Source of the DNA: Micromonospora orduensis
Lineage (GTDB): Bacteria; Actinomycetota; Actinomycetes; Mycobacteriales; Micromonosporaceae
NCBI RefSeq assembly: GCF_006228125.1
Contig: NZ_VDFY01000162.1
Span: forward strand, 87,938 to 151,937
Direction: 5' to 3'
Length of the DNA: 64,000 bases
A program made the position numbers and the translations under genes. Position 1 is the stretch's first letter; each line of letters starts with the position of its first letter. Under the pieces are notes generated by a model. It had not been told where the DNA came from. It did not search any database and saw only the letters and a program-made list of their open reading frames with translations. Shown piece after piece: positions 17,387 through 32,800 of this stretch.

Positions 17387-19366
17387 ATGACTGACGACAA
17401 GTCCGGCCGTATCGACCTCGCACGCCTGCGGGAACTACTCGACGGTCCGTGGGCCAAGGTTCGCAACGCGCACCGGGACCACCTCGACGAGCGCTTCCTC
17501 CCGGTCTACGGCGAGACCGGTGACCAGGCACGTGAGCGGATCACCCGACTGCTCACCGAACTCCCCGCCGAGCTGGGAATGGCGTCGGCCTTCCCCACCG
17601 AGTACGGCGGCAGCGCCGACGTCGGCGGCTCGATCATCGCCAGCGAGATGCTGGCGCAGGTCGACCTGTCGCTGATGGTCAAGGCGGGCGTGCAGTGGGG
17701 CCTGTTCGGCGGGGCTGTCGCGGCCCTCGGCACCCGACGGCACCACGACGCCTACCTCCGGGACATCGTCTCGGGCAAGACCTTCGGCTGCTTCGCCATG
17801 ACCGAGACCGGGCACGGCTCCGATGTCCAGCAACTGCGCACCACCTGCACGTACGACCCGCGGACGCAGACCTTCGACCTGCACACCCCGCACGAGGCGG
17901 CCCGCAAGGACTACATCGGCAACGCCGCCCGGGACGGGCGGATGGCGGTCGTCTTCGCGCAGCTGATCACGAACGGTGAGCGGCACGGCGTACACGCGTG
18001 GTTGGTGCCGATCCGCGACGCGCAGGGCAAACCGCTGCCCGGGGTGCGCATCGGGGACGCCGGTCCGAAGGCCGGCCTGCTCGGCGTGGACAACGGGCGG
18101 CTCACCTTCGACCACGTACAGGTGCCGAGGGACATGCTGCTCGACCGCTACGGTCAGGTCGCCGAGGACGGGACGTACTCCAGCCCGATCGAGAACGACT
18201 CCCGGCGCTTCTTCACCATGCTCGGCACCCTGGTCCGCGGCCGGGTGAGCGTGGGCGGCGCCGCGTCGGCGGCCACGAAGTCGGCGCTGACCATCGCGGT
18301 GCGCTACGGCGACATACGGCGCCAGTTCGGCACGCCCGACGCGGAGCGGGAGGTGCTGCTCAACGACTACCTGGCCCACCAGCGCAAGCTGCTGCCCGCC
18401 CTGGCCACCACGTACGCGCTGCACTTCGCCCAGACCGAGCTGGTGGCCGCGCTCAGTGAGGTGCAGGGCGGCGACGGGCCGGTCGACGAACACCGGCAAC
18501 GGGAGCTGGAGTCCCGTGCCGCCGGTCTCAAGGCCGCGCAGACGTGGCACGCGACCCGGACCATCCAGATGTGCCGCGAGGCGTGCGGTGGCGCCGGCTA
18601 CCTGGCGGAGAACCGGCTACCCAGCCTGAAGGCCGACACCGACGTCTTCACCACCTTCGAGGGTGACAACACGGTGCTGTTGCAGCTGGTGGCCAAGGGA
18701 CTGCTCACCGGCTACCGGGACGAGTTCGGCTCGCTTGACGGCTGGGGGCGCGCCTCCTTCGTCGCCGAGCAGGTCCGCGAGATGGTGCTCGAACGCACCG
18801 CCGCGCGGTCGCTCATCGAACGGCTGATCGGCGCCGTGCCCGGTCGCGACGAGGAGGTCGCCGTCACCGACCGCGGCTGGCAGCTCAAGGCCTTCGAGGA
18901 CCGCGAGAGGCACCTCCTGGACGGCGCGGTCCGCCGCCTGCGGGGCGGCGCGGCCACGAAGAAGGACCGGCCCTTCGACATCTTCAACGACGTCCAGGAC
19001 CACGTCCTGACCGTGGCCTCCGCGCACATCGACCGGATCACCCTGGAGGCGTTCGTCGCCGGCATCGAGGAGACCGCCGACCCGGCGGTCCGGGCGCTGC
19101 TCTCCCGGGTCTGTGACCTGTACGCGCTAAGCGTCATCGAGGCCAACAAGGGATGGTTCCTGGAGCACGGCCGTCTCACGCCGGCACGCGCCAAGGCCGT
19201 CACGGGCGTGGTCAACGCTCTGCTCAAGGAGCTACGCCCACACATGCGCACCCTCGTCGACGGTTTCGCCATCCCGGACTCGTGGCTGCACGCCGCGATC
19301 CTGCGCGAGGAACCCCAGCGGCAGGAGACCATGGCCGCCCACGGGTCGACACCACCGGCGGGGTGA
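17387..19366 (+). CDS. Acyl-CoA oxidase/dehydrogenase family flavoprotein
   Basis: The 659-residue protein has the acyl-CoA dehydrogenase fold with an acyl-CoA-oxidase-type length. Visible motifs are CFAMTETGHGSDVQQLRTT in the FAD/substrate region, the RRQFGTPDAEREVL helix, and TFEGDNTVLLQL, where the Glu is the expected catalytic base. Such enzymes form the alpha,beta-double bond of acyl-CoAs, in the oxidase case using O2. The ATG at 17387 has GAGGGG a few bases upstream and is preferred to the ATG at 17363. It ends 28 bp from the convergent P450 gene. It could feed lipid metabolism or supply an acyl unit to the neighbouring NRPS locus, but nothing in the sequence shows this. Confidence 0.82.
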   Translation: MTDDKSGRIDLARLRELLDGPWAKVRNAHRDHLDERFLPVYGETGDQARERITRLLTELPAELGMASAFPTEYGGSADVGGSIIASEMLAQVDLSLMVKAGVQWGLFGGAVAALGTRRHHDAYLRDIVSGKTFGCFAMTETGHGSDVQQLRTTCTYDPRTQTFDLHTPHEAARKDYIGNAARDGRMAVVFAQLITNGERHGVHAWLVPIRDAQGKPLPGVRIGDAGPKAGLLGVDNGRLTFDHVQVPRDMLLDRYGQVAEDGTYSSPIENDSRRFFTMLGTLVRGRVSVGGAASAATKSALTIAVRYGDIRRQFGTPDAEREVLLNDYLAHQRKLLPALATTYALHFAQTELVAALSEVQGGDGPVDEHRQRELESRAAGLKAAQTWHATRTIQMCREACGGAGYLAENRLPSLKADTDVFTTFEGDNTVLLQLVAKGLLTGYRDEFGSLDGWGRASFVAEQVREMVLERTAARSLIERLIGAVPGRDEEVAVTDRGWQLKAFEDRERHLLDGAVRRLRGGAATKKDRPFDIFNDVQDHVLTVASAHIDRITLEAFVAGIEETADPAVRALLSRVCDLYALSVIEANKGWFLEHGRLTPARAKAVTGVVNALLKELRPHMRTLVDGFAIPDSWLHAAILREEPQRQETMAAHGSTPPAG

Positions 19367-19394
19367 GGCAGCGGGCCGCCGCCACGGCATGACC

Positions 19395-20612
19395 TCAACG
19401 GGGTGTCAGGGCGACCGGCAGAGTGCTCAGTCCGGTGATGAAGTTCGACGGCAGCCGCCGGACCGGCCCGGTCACCTCGACGCTCCGCACGGTCGCCCGC
19501 AGTTCGGCGAGCAGGGCACGGATCTCCTCGCGGGCCAACTGGGCGCCCAGGCAGAAGTGCGGGCCGTACCCGAAGGTCAGGTGCCGGTTGGGCTGCCGCG
19601 CCAGGTCGAACGTGTCCGGGGCGGCAAAGACATCCTCGTCGCGGTTGGCCGACACCATCCACAGTGTCACCACATCGCCCTCGGAGAGGGCCCGGCCGCG
19701 CAGTTCGGTGTCGGCCGTCACGGTACGGCCGACGTGCGCCGCCGGCGTGGTCCAACGCAGGATCTCCTCGGCGCCGCTGTGCACGAGGGCCGGATCCGCC
19801 ATCAGCCGTACCCACTGCTCGTCATGTGTGGCCAGGGCCAGCAGTCCGCCCGCGAGGGCGAGCCGGGCCGTCTCGTCCCCGCCGATGACGAGGTTGTAGC
19901 AGTTCAGCAGCACCTCCTCGTCGGTCAGCGGACGATCGTCGACGGTGCCTGCGACCAGGAGGCTGATGACGTCGTCGGCGGGTGCGTCGCGGCGCGCGGC
20001 GGCCAGCCGGGTGTAGTACAGCAGGATCTCGCTCTGCGCTATGCGGGCCTCCATGCCCGCCTGGTCGGCGGGCTCGCCGAGCATCGCCGCTCCGGTCAGC
20101 TCCAGGACGCGCGGCCGGTCCACCTCGGGGACGCCGAGCAGTTCGCAGATCGCCTGAAGGGGCACCTGCGCCGCCACCTCGGCGACGAAGTCGCCGCCGC
20201 CCCGCTCCACCAGGCGACGAAGGAGTTCGCGGGTGGCCCGCGTGATGGAGTGGGTCACCGGCCGCAGCGCCCGTGGAGCGAACCCGCCGACGAGCAGACT
20301 GCGCAGACCGGTGTGGAACCGGCCATCGGTGACCACGAGCATCCGGCCCGCACCCGGGTCGCGACCGCGCAGCAGCGTGCCGAGCATGTTGCCGCGCATC
20401 GAGGTGAAGGTGTCACTGTCCCGGACCACACGCAGGACGTCGGCGTGACGGGTGACCACCCAGAAACCCTTCGCGGCACCTGCCTGATGCCAGTGCACCG
20501 GGTCGTGGCGGCGCAGCCACCGCCACCTGCCGGTCAGATCCCGGGTGGCGTGCACGTACGGGTCGAGCAGGTCGACCGCGCCCGCGTCGACAGTCGCCGG
20601 TTCGCCCGTCAC
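19395..20612 (-). CDS. Cytochrome P450 of the NRPS/PKS operon
   Basis: The 405-residue P450 has all core motifs: the I-helix GGDETAR (the oxygen-activating A/G-G-x-D/E-T), the K-helix ExxR in EEILRW, and the heme loop FGYGPHFCLGAQLA with Cys354. It is a soluble bacterial class I enzyme that needs ferredoxin partners, none of which is encoded nearby. Its start overlaps the stop of the KS-T gene (ATGA), and it is the last gene of the operon. It probably hydroxylates, crosslinks or epoxidises the peptide or a carrier-bound intermediate; the target is unknown. Confidence 0.93.
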   Translation of the reverse strand: MTGEPATVDAGAVDLLDPYVHATRDLTGRWRWLRRHDPVHWHQAGAAKGFWVVTRHADVLRVVRDSDTFTSMRGNMLGTLLRGRDPGAGRMLVVTDGRFHTGLRSLLVGGFAPRALRPVTHSITRATRELLRRLVERGGGDFVAEVAAQVPLQAICELLGVPEVDRPRVLELTGAAMLGEPADQAGMEARIAQSEILLYYTRLAAARRDAPADDVISLLVAGTVDDRPLTDEEVLLNCYNLVIGGDETARLALAGGLLALATHDEQWVRLMADPALVHSGAEEILRWTTPAAHVGRTVTADTELRGRALSEGDVVTLWMVSANRDEDVFAAPDTFDLARQPNRHLTFGYGPHFCLGAQLAREEIRALLAELRATVRSVEVTGPVRRLPSNFITGLSTLPVALTPR

Positions 20613-22666
20613 TGCGACGACTCCGCCTCGTCGAGCAGGGCGGCGAGCAGGGCGTCGTCCGCGCCACCCCCCATCACGGTCAGCCGGGCGACGATTTCAC
20701 GGAGGCTGACCGGCTCCAGGAAGAGTTCGATAGGCGCCCGGATGCCCAGGTCGTCGTCGAGCCGGCCGATCAGGTGGACAGCGGTGAGCGAGTCCCCGCC
20801 CACGGTGAAGTACGACTTGTCGAGGTCGTCCGGTCCGGTCAGCCCGAGGGCGGTGACGAGCAGCTCGGTCACGGCGGCCTCGGTGACCGGCCGGGCGGGG
20901 CCGGCGGGCTCGTCGGCAGGTGGCGAGGCCACCGGCTGCGGCGCCGGGGTCATGGTGACCGCCGTGGTGAGGCTCAACGCGCCGAGGCTCTCTCCGGCGA
21001 AGGGGTAGGTCGGCAGGTGCGTCCGCCGCGCGCCGCTGGCCGGCGCCGGCCACCGTACGTCCGCGCCCCGGACCCAGGAGTCGCCGAGCATCCGCAGTTC
21101 CTCGGCCTGCCCGGCGTACGTCACCTGCCGGCCCTCGGCCAGGGCCTCCAGCGCGTCGGCCGCCTCGGCGGTGCTGCCGGCCACCACGTACGCCCGCGCG
21201 GCGTGCGCGCTCCGCCCGCTGCGCAGGGTGTACGCGACGTCCGCGAGGATCGGCGGCGCGGGCGCGCGCAGCGCGGCAGCCAGCTCGGCGGCCGCGCGGC
21301 GCAGTTGAGCGTCCGTCCGCGCGGAGATCGGCAGCAGCTCGGGACGGTCCGGCGGAACCGGGCGGTCCGGTTCGGGTGCCTCGGCCAGCACCACGTGCAC
21401 GTTTGTGCCCCCGATGCCCAGCCCCGTCACCCCGGCCAGCCGCTGGCCGCCGTCCGGTCGGTCCCACGGGGTCAACCGGGTGATCCGCTCGAACCCCGGC
21501 ATCCGCGCCAGGTCCGGATGCGGCCCGCTGGCGTTGGCCGTCGGCGCCATGCTCCGGTGGCCCAGCATCAGCGCGACCTTGATCAGGCTCGCCACCCCGG
21601 CCGCCGCGTCGAGGTGCCCGATGTTCGACTTGACCGAGCCGATCCCGCAGGGCCGGCCAGGTCTGGTGGCGCCGACCGCGGCGGCGGTCGCGGCCAGCTC
21701 GACACGGTCGCCCAACTCGGTGGCGGTCCCGTGCATCTCCAGGTACTGGGCGGCGGTCGGGTCGAGGCCCGCCGCCGACCAGGCCTCGACGATCGCCCTG
21801 CTCTGCGAGTCGACGCCGGGCGCGGTGAAGCCCACCTTCGCCGCGCCGTCGTTGGTGACCGCCGAACCCAGGATGACGGCGTGGATCGGGTCCGCGTCGG
21901 CGAGCGCGTCCGCCAGCCGCCGCAGCACCAGCACCCCGACGCCGTTGCCGCTGACCGTGCCGGCCGCCTTCTCGTCGAAGGGCCGGCACCGCCCGTCCGG
22001 CGAGAAGATGCCGCCGTCGCGGTACAGGTAGCCGCGCGGGTGCACCGAGTCCACCGAGACCCCGCCCGCCACGGCGGTGTCACACTCGCCGAGCAGCAGC
22101 GCCTGCGCGGCCAGGTGTACCGCGGTCAGCGAGGTGGAGCAGGCGGTCTGCACGCTGAGGCTGGGGCCGTCCAGCCCGAGACGGTACGACACCCAGGGCG
22201 CCAGGAACTCACGGTCGGTGAGGATGCGCAGTTGCAGCGGCCCCAACTCGGCGGCGAGCCGGCGATCCACGGCGGCGGCGAGCATGTGGTCGGTGGGGCT
22301 GCCGCCGACGTACACGCCAGTCCGGTGGGGCACGTGGCGGGGGTCGTAGCCGACGTCCTCCAACGCGCTCCACGTGGTCTCCAGGAGCAGCCGGTGCTGC
22401 GGGTCCAGGATCGCGGCCTCGGTGCGGTTGAAGCCGAAGATCTCCGCCTCGAAGCGGTCCGCACCGGCCAGGTGCCCCTTCGCGGGCACGTACGCCGGAT
22501 GGGCCAGCTCGGCCGGACCGACACCTGCGGCCCGTAGCTCCTCCACGTCGAAGGTGGCGATCGAGCAGACGCCGGAGCGGAGGTTCTCCCAGTACTCGCC
22601 GAGGTCCCGGGCGCCGGGGAAACGCCCACTCATCCCCACGATCGCCACTGCTGGCGCTTCGGTCAT
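20609..22666 (-). CDS. AT-less polyketide synthase module (KS-T)
   Basis: The 685-residue protein has a complete ketosynthase: Cys176 (TACSTS), His312 (EMHGTAT) and His351 (KSNIGH). After the KS comes the usual KS-AT linker and then, directly, the post-AT linker pattern RRTHLPTYPF. No GHSxG acyltransferase lies between, so the AT appears to be missing. A carrier domain follows with Ser626 (VGGDSLTAV). No reductive domains are present, so the expected product is an unreduced beta-keto extension. The extender must be loaded in trans, by a fatty-acid malonyltransferase or another AT; none is discrete in the window. It sits after the C-A-T NRPS gene, with ATGA overlaps on both sides. Confidence 0.9.
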   Translation of the reverse strand: MTEAPAVAIVGMSGRFPGARDLGEYWENLRSGVCSIATFDVEELRAAGVGPAELAHPAYVPAKGHLAGADRFEAEIFGFNRTEAAILDPQHRLLLETTWSALEDVGYDPRHVPHRTGVYVGGSPTDHMLAAAVDRRLAAELGPLQLRILTDREFLAPWVSYRLGLDGPSLSVQTACSTSLTAVHLAAQALLLGECDTAVAGGVSVDSVHPRGYLYRDGGIFSPDGRCRPFDEKAAGTVSGNGVGVLVLRRLADALADADPIHAVILGSAVTNDGAAKVGFTAPGVDSQSRAIVEAWSAAGLDPTAAQYLEMHGTATELGDRVELAATAAAVGATRPGRPCGIGSVKSNIGHLDAAAGVASLIKVALMLGHRSMAPTANASGPHPDLARMPGFERITRLTPWDRPDGGQRLAGVTGLGIGGTNVHVVLAEAPEPDRPVPPDRPELLPISARTDAQLRRAAAELAAALRAPAPPILADVAYTLRSGRSAHAARAYVVAGSTAEAADALEALAEGRQVTYAGQAEELRMLGDSWVRGADVRWPAPASGARRTHLPTYPFAGESLGALSLTTAVTMTPAPQPVASPPADEPAGPARPVTEAAVTELLVTALGLTGPDDLDKSYFTVGGDSLTAVHLIGRLDDDLGIRAPIELFLEPVSLREIVARLTVMGGGADDALLAALLDEAESSQ

Positions 22667-25600
22667 GTCGGGCCACCTTCCACTGTGTCGTCACCGGCCG
22701 GCCGGGCTCGCGCGGTACGGGTCATCAGCCGGGCCCGCCGGTCCTGGCCCCGGCGTCGGCCCGCGTCGACACCGGCCGACGGCCCGGGATCGCCGGGACC
22801 GTCCAGGTGCGCGGCGAGGGCGGCGACGGTGGGGTACCGGAACAGGTCGACCATGCTCAGTCCGGCGTCGCCCTGCTCGTGCAGCGCGGACAGCACCCCC
22901 AGCAGCCGCAGGGAGTTGCCGCCCAGCTCGAAGAAGTTGTCGTGGACGCCGACCCGGTCCAGCTCCAGCACCTGGCGCCAGACCGTCGCCAGCCGGAGTT
23001 CGGTCCCGGTGGTCGGCGCCACGTACCGGTGCGCCAGGTCGGGTCGGGTGGTCGGCGGGGCCGGTAGCCGGGCGCGGTCGACCTTCCCGGTCCGTCCGGT
23101 CGGCAGCTCGGCCAGCGGCACCACGCTCTCCGGCACCATGTAGCCGGGCAGCCGCTCGGCCAGCCAGCCACGCAGTTCGCTGGCTCCCGGCGGCGTGCCG
23201 TCCACGCCCACCACGTACGCCACCAGCCGGCGCAGGGCGCCGTCGCCGAGCACCGCCGCGACGGCCGCCGCCACCGCCGGATGGCGGACCAGCACGGCCT
23301 CGATCTCCCCGAGCTCGACCCGGAAACCACGGATCTTCACCTGGTTGTCGGACCGGCCGAGGTAGCTGAGCGTCCCCTCGGCGTCGTACCTGCCGAGGTC
23401 CCCGGTGCGGTACATCCGCTCCCCGGGCGGGCCGAACGGGTTGGCGACGAAGCGCTCGGCGGTGAGCCCGGGCTGGTTGGCGTACCCCCGGGCCAGGTGG
23501 GTGCCGGCCAGGTAGATCTCGCCGACCACGCCGACCGGCACCGGCCGCAGCAGCCTGTCGAGCAGGTACGCGCGGCCGTTCGCCACCGGACGGCCGATCA
23601 CCACAGGCTCGCCGGGGCGCAGCTCGGCGGTGGTGGCGTAGATGGTGGCCTCGCTCGGCCCGTACGCGTCGACCAGCCGGCGGCCGGACACGGCCCACCT
23701 GTCGACGAGTTCGGCCGGGCACGGCTCGCCGCCGACGGCGATCGTGCGTAGGTCGGGCAGGGCGTCCGGCGAGCAGGGCAGCGACATGGCCGCCGTCGGT
23801 GGCAGGAAGACGTACGTGATGCGGGAGTCCCGCAGCCGTCGGTACAGCGCCTCGCCGAGCCGCTCGTGCTCACCGGCGATGTGCAGTTCGGCCCCGGCGA
23901 CCCAGGTGAAGAAGAGGTCCGACACGGCGACGTCGAAGCCGAACGCGACGTACTGGAGGACCCGGTCCGTCGCGGTGACCGGGAACTGTGGACGCACCGC
24001 CGTGGCCAGGTTGGTAAGCGCCCGATGGGGCACGCTCACGCCCTTGGGAGTGCCCGTCGAGCCGGACGTGTAGAGGATGTACGCGGCGTTGTCCGGGCCG
24101 GGCGCTCCCATGGCGATCCGAGGGCCGGGCTCCGGGCGGGTGAGCACGTCGGCCGCTCCGGCCGTCACCACGAGCGTCGGCAGGCCGAGTTCCCCGGAGC
24201 GCCGGGCGGTGCCGGCGCCCAGCAGCACCAGTCGGGCGCCGGCCCCGGCGAGCATCTCGCGCAGCCGCGCCGACGGCTGCTCCGGGTCGAGCGGCAGGTA
24301 GGCGCCGCCGGCCCGGAGCACGGCGAGCGCGCAGACGGCCATCTCGGCGGACCGGGGCAGGCACAGTCCGACCGGGACCTCCGGGCCGACCCCGGCGGTC
24401 ACCAGCTCGGCCGCCAACCGGTCGGCTCGCGTCAGCAGTTCGCGGTAGCTCAGGACGGTGTCGCCGCAGACCAGCGCCGTCGCCTGGGGACGTTCGGCGG
24501 CGCGTTCGGCCACCAGATCGGGCACGAGGCGGTCCGACACGTCCACCGTGGTGCTGTTCCACTCGTGCAGCATCCGGCGCCGCTGCCGCGCGTCGAGCAT
24601 CTCGGCGGCGACCGTCTGCCGGTCCGGACGGTCGAGCAGGTCGTCCAACAGCACCTGGAAGCCGCTTGCCCAGTGCCTGACGGTGGCCGGATCGAACAGC
24701 TCGCCGCGGTAGATGAACTGCCCGACCAGGTCCGTCCCCCAGCGCTCCACGTACAGCAGGAAGTCGAACTTCGCCACGTCCAGCACGAGCGGCACCCGCT
24801 CGACCCGGGCCGGCGGGAGGTCCAGTTCCAGCACCGTCTCGTCGTCGTAGGCGAACACCACCTGCACGACCGGGTCGTGGCTCGGCTGGCGCTGCGGGGC
24901 CACCGCGTCGACCACGGCGCTGAACGGCGCGTCCTGGTGGTCGCGGGCGTCGTGCAGCAGGTCCCTGACCCGGTCCACGAGGTCGGTGAAGCTCGGCTCC
25001 CCCGCCAGGTCGACACGCAGCACCTGGGTGTTGGTCAGCAGGCCGACCATGCCCTGCACGTCCGGGTGGTCCCGGCCCGCGACGGGGATGCCGACGACAA
25101 GGTCGTCGTGGCCCGACAGCCGATTCACGAACGCGGCGTAGGCGGCCAGCAGGACCACGAACGGCGTGGTGTCCCGGGTACGGGCCAGCTCCGCCAGCCG
25201 TTCCCGCAGCCCGACCGGCAGGAGGAACGACTCCACCCCACCGGCCGGGGTCTGCACCGCGGGGCGGGGCCGATCGCCGGGCAGGGCGAGCACCGTCGGC
25301 GCCCCGCACAGTGTCCGCCGCCAGTGGGCCACCGAGTCGGCGTACCCACCGCTGGCGAGGCGGTCCCGCTGCCAGGCGGCGTAGTCGGGGAACTGGATCG
25401 GCAGCGGCTGCGGGGGCGTGCCGTCGCCGTCGCGTTCGACCCGGTAGTGCTCGGCCAGCTCGCGCAGCATGATCTCCATCGCCCAGCCGTCGCAGACCAG
25501 GTGGTGGACGGTCAACAGGATCCGGTGGTCGCCGTCGGTGAGGGCGTACAGGCGGCAGCGCAGCAGCGGGCCGCCCGCGAGGTCGAACGGTCGGGCCGCC

Positions 25601-25921
25601 TCGGCACGCATCGCCGCGTCGACCCCGGCGGGCGAGACACCCCGGTCGACGCGCACGTCGGCACTCGCCTCGGCGGCCACCACCTGACGGTGCTCGCCGT
25701 CGACGGTACGAAAGACGGTGCGCAGCGACTCGTGCCGGGCCACAAGCGCGTCGAGGGCGCGGGTGAAGGCGTCGACGTCGAACGGGCCGTGGACGGCGAA
25801 CGCGACAGGCACATGGTACTGAGCGCTGCCGGCGTGCAGCCGCTCCAGCACGAGGAGGCTGGCCTGCGCGGGTGACACCGGAAACTCGTACTCCACCGGT
25901 TCGTCGGCGCGGTCGCTCACG

Positions 25922-25935
<14 letters not shown>
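22663..25935 (-). CDS. NRPS module C-A-T
   Basis: The 1090-residue protein has a condensation domain (about 15-430, active HHLVCDG at 144-150), an adenylation domain (about 460-960, with YTSGSTGTPKG and DAYGPSEATIY) and a carrier domain near 985-1045 (ELGGNSLRL). Aligned by eye to GrsA, the substrate-binding code reads D-V-S-F-A-G-A-I-Y-K; I do not recognise it as any well-known residue. The tail after the carrier is Arg-rich, as in subunits that hand over to a KS. It overlaps its upstream neighbour by 14 bp and the KS-T gene by ATGA, so passing its aminoacyl chain to the KS is plausible. Confidence 0.93.
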
Positions 25936-29829
<3,894 letters not shown>

Positions 29830-29836
<7 letters not shown>

Positions 29837-32800
29837 GAACCGCCCCGGCCCGGGGCGTCCAGGTCGTCCACCAGGGCGTCGAGCTGCTCCTGGCTGAGGT
29901 CCACAAGCGGGAAGTCGGAGCGGGTCACGCCGCCGGCCCCGGCGGTCGACGCGTGGTCGGCGAGCACCCGCAGGGCGGACCTCCAGTGCTCGACCAGCTC
30001 ACGCACATCCGTCTCGCCGAGCGTGCCGATCGCGTACGACCAGGTGGTGGCCAGGTACGGGCCGTCCGGGCCCACCCGTGTGACGGCGTCCACGTCCAGG
30101 GCACGGGTCAACGGCAGCGCCTCGGCGCACACCACGCCGAGCAGCTCGACGCCGCCGGCCGTCGACTCGAAACGGCCCAGGTAGTTGAATCCGACGTCCG
30201 GCTCGGGCAGTTTCGCAAGCGTCGAGGCGGTCTCCGGGTTGACGTACCGCAGCAGGCCGTAGTCCAGCCCGCCCGCCGGCACCGCGCGGAGCTGCTCCTT
30301 CACCTCTTTGAGCGCCGTGCCGGTGTCGGCCCCGCCTCGCCAGAACGCCTCGGTCGCCGCCGCCGGGGCGTCCAGCCGGACCGGGTACCGGGTGGTGAAC
30401 CATCCGACCGTGCCGGCGAGGTCCACCCCGTCCACAGGTGCGTCCCGGCCGTGCGCCTCGCGATCGAGGAGCAGGCCGGTACCCCGGCCACGCCACCGTA
30501 CGACGGCCGCGAGCAGCGCCGTCAGCAGCACGTCCTCAGTCCCGCACCGGAAGGCCGCCGGGATCTGGGAGAGCACCGGCTCGGTCTCGGCCGCCGGCAG
30601 GCTGACCGTCAGGGTGGCCCGCCGGCCGGTGGTGACCCGATCGGGCAGCAGTCGGGAATCCGGCCCGGTCAGCACGTCGGTCCACCGTGGAAGGTCGTCG
30701 GCCACCTCGTCGGCCCGCGCGTGGAGCAGTTCCGCCCAGCGCCGCATCGACGTACCCGGCGCCGGGCCGGCCAGCACCGACTCGGCGGGCCGGTCGGCGG
30801 TCAACAGCTCGATCATCTCCCGGTGCAGGATGTGCAGGGAGACCGCGTCGACGGCCAGGTGATGCACGGTCAGCAACAGGCGTCCGTCCTGCCCGGGCCC
30901 GTGGTCGAACCACACCGCAGCCAGCAGGTCACCGGCCTCCGGCGCCAGCCGCGTCCGCGCCGCCGCCTCCTGGATCGCCATCGCGCGCTCGGACTCCGTC
31001 ATCGCGGCGGCGTCCACCCGGACCACCGCGCCGGGCGGGGCCGAGCCGGGCGGCGAGACCTCCAGGGCCCGGTCGTCGGGCGCGGGCCGCAGCAGTCGCA
31101 GCCGCAGGGCGTCGTGCCGGTCGGTCAGGATCCGCAGCGCCTCGTCGATGCGCCAGGCGTCGGGCGCGGCCGGGACCGGGAAGTGCACCGACAGGGCGAA
31201 CGCGGCCGGCTCGGTGCCGTGCTCGCACCACCAGGACATGACCGGGGTGAGCGGAAACCGACCCGGACCGGACCACTGGGGCGCGGCGGCGACCACACCG
31301 GCACGGGCGAGTACCGCCAGACCGGCAGGCGTCCGGGCGGTGAACACCTCGCGCAGGGTGAGCTCCAGTCCGGCCGCCCGGGCGCGACTGACCAGCAGCA
31401 GCGCCATGATGCTGTCCCCACCGAGCTCGAAGAAGCCGTCGTCCACGCCGACCTGCGGGACTCCCAGCAGCTCGGCGAAGAGCCCGCAGAGCACTTCCTC
31501 GGTGGCGTTGCCGGGCCGGGCCGACGAGGGCTTCGGCTGGCTGACCGGAGCGGGCAGCGCGGCCCGGTCGAGCTTGCCGTGCGCGGTGGTGGGCAGCGTC
31601 TCCAGCGGAACGAACGCGCTCGGCACCATCTGCACGGGCAGCGCGGCCAGCGCGTGCGCCAGGACCGCGTCCGGTCGGATCTGCGCTCCGGGGCGCGGCA
31701 CCAGGTAGGCGACCAGTCGGCGGTCCCCCGGGGTGTCCTCGCGCAGCAGCACCACCGCACGGGCCACCGATGCGTGCTTGGCGAGCACCGCCTCGATCTC
31801 GGCCGGCTCGACCCGGAATCCGCGCAGCTTCAGCTGCCCGTCGGTGCGGCCGAGGAAGTCCAGTTGGCCGTCCGCCCGCCACCGCACCAGGTCACCGCTG
31901 CGGTACATCCGGGCACCGGGCCGCCGGGCGTACGGGTCCGCGACGAACCGTTCGGCGGTCGCCGCCGGTTGGCCCAGATATCCCCGGGCCAGGCCCTCGC
32001 CGGCGAGGTACAGCTCGCCGGGCACCCCGACCGGCACCGGGCGCAGCCGCGCGTCGAGCACGTGCACGGTCGTGTTGGTGATCGGTCGGCCGATCGGCGG
32101 GGCGCCACCGCCGGGCGTGAGCGGTTCGCTGACCGTCACGCCCACAGTGGTCTCGGTCGGCCCGTACGCGTTGTGGAACCGACGCCCCGGCGACGCCCAC
32201 GCCGCGACCAGCTCCGGTGGACAGACGTCCGCCCCGACGCACACCGTCCGCAGCTCCGGGTACTCGGCGGGAGGCACGCTGGCCAGCACGGCCGGCGGAA
32301 GCAGCACGCAGGTCACCCGGCGCTCGCGCAGGACGTCCCCGAGTGCGGCGCCGACGAGCGGCCCCGACTGTGGGATCACCAGGGTTCCGCCCGAGCCGAA
32401 GGCCATGCACAGCTCGCCGACGGAGATGTCGAAGCTGGGCGAGCTGAGGTGCAGCACCCGGCTCTGCGGGGTCAGCTCGAACCGGCGTACCAACGCCTCG
32501 GCCAGGCTCGCGATGCCGCTGTGGGTGACCACGACGCCCTTGGGCCGACCGGTCGAGCCGGAGGTGTACATCAGGTAGCCGGCGGCGGCGGGTACCGTCC
32601 GGGCCGCCGCGCCGGCCGGTTCGCCCGCGAGGTCCGCCGGACCCAGCACCAGCCGGGGTACGCCGGTCTCCGGCAGCGCCGCCTCGGCGTCGGTGACCAC
32701 AAGCACCGGCGCCGCGTCGTCGAACAGCAACCGGATCCGGTCCGCCGGATAGTCCAGGTCGATCGGCAGGTACGCGCCGCCGGCGCGCTGCACCGCGAGC

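Noticed and set aside
17387..19366. Acyl-CoA oxidase gene as a member of the NRPS operon
   Set aside because: It is on the opposite strand and convergent with the P450 gene; there is no sequence link beyond closeness.
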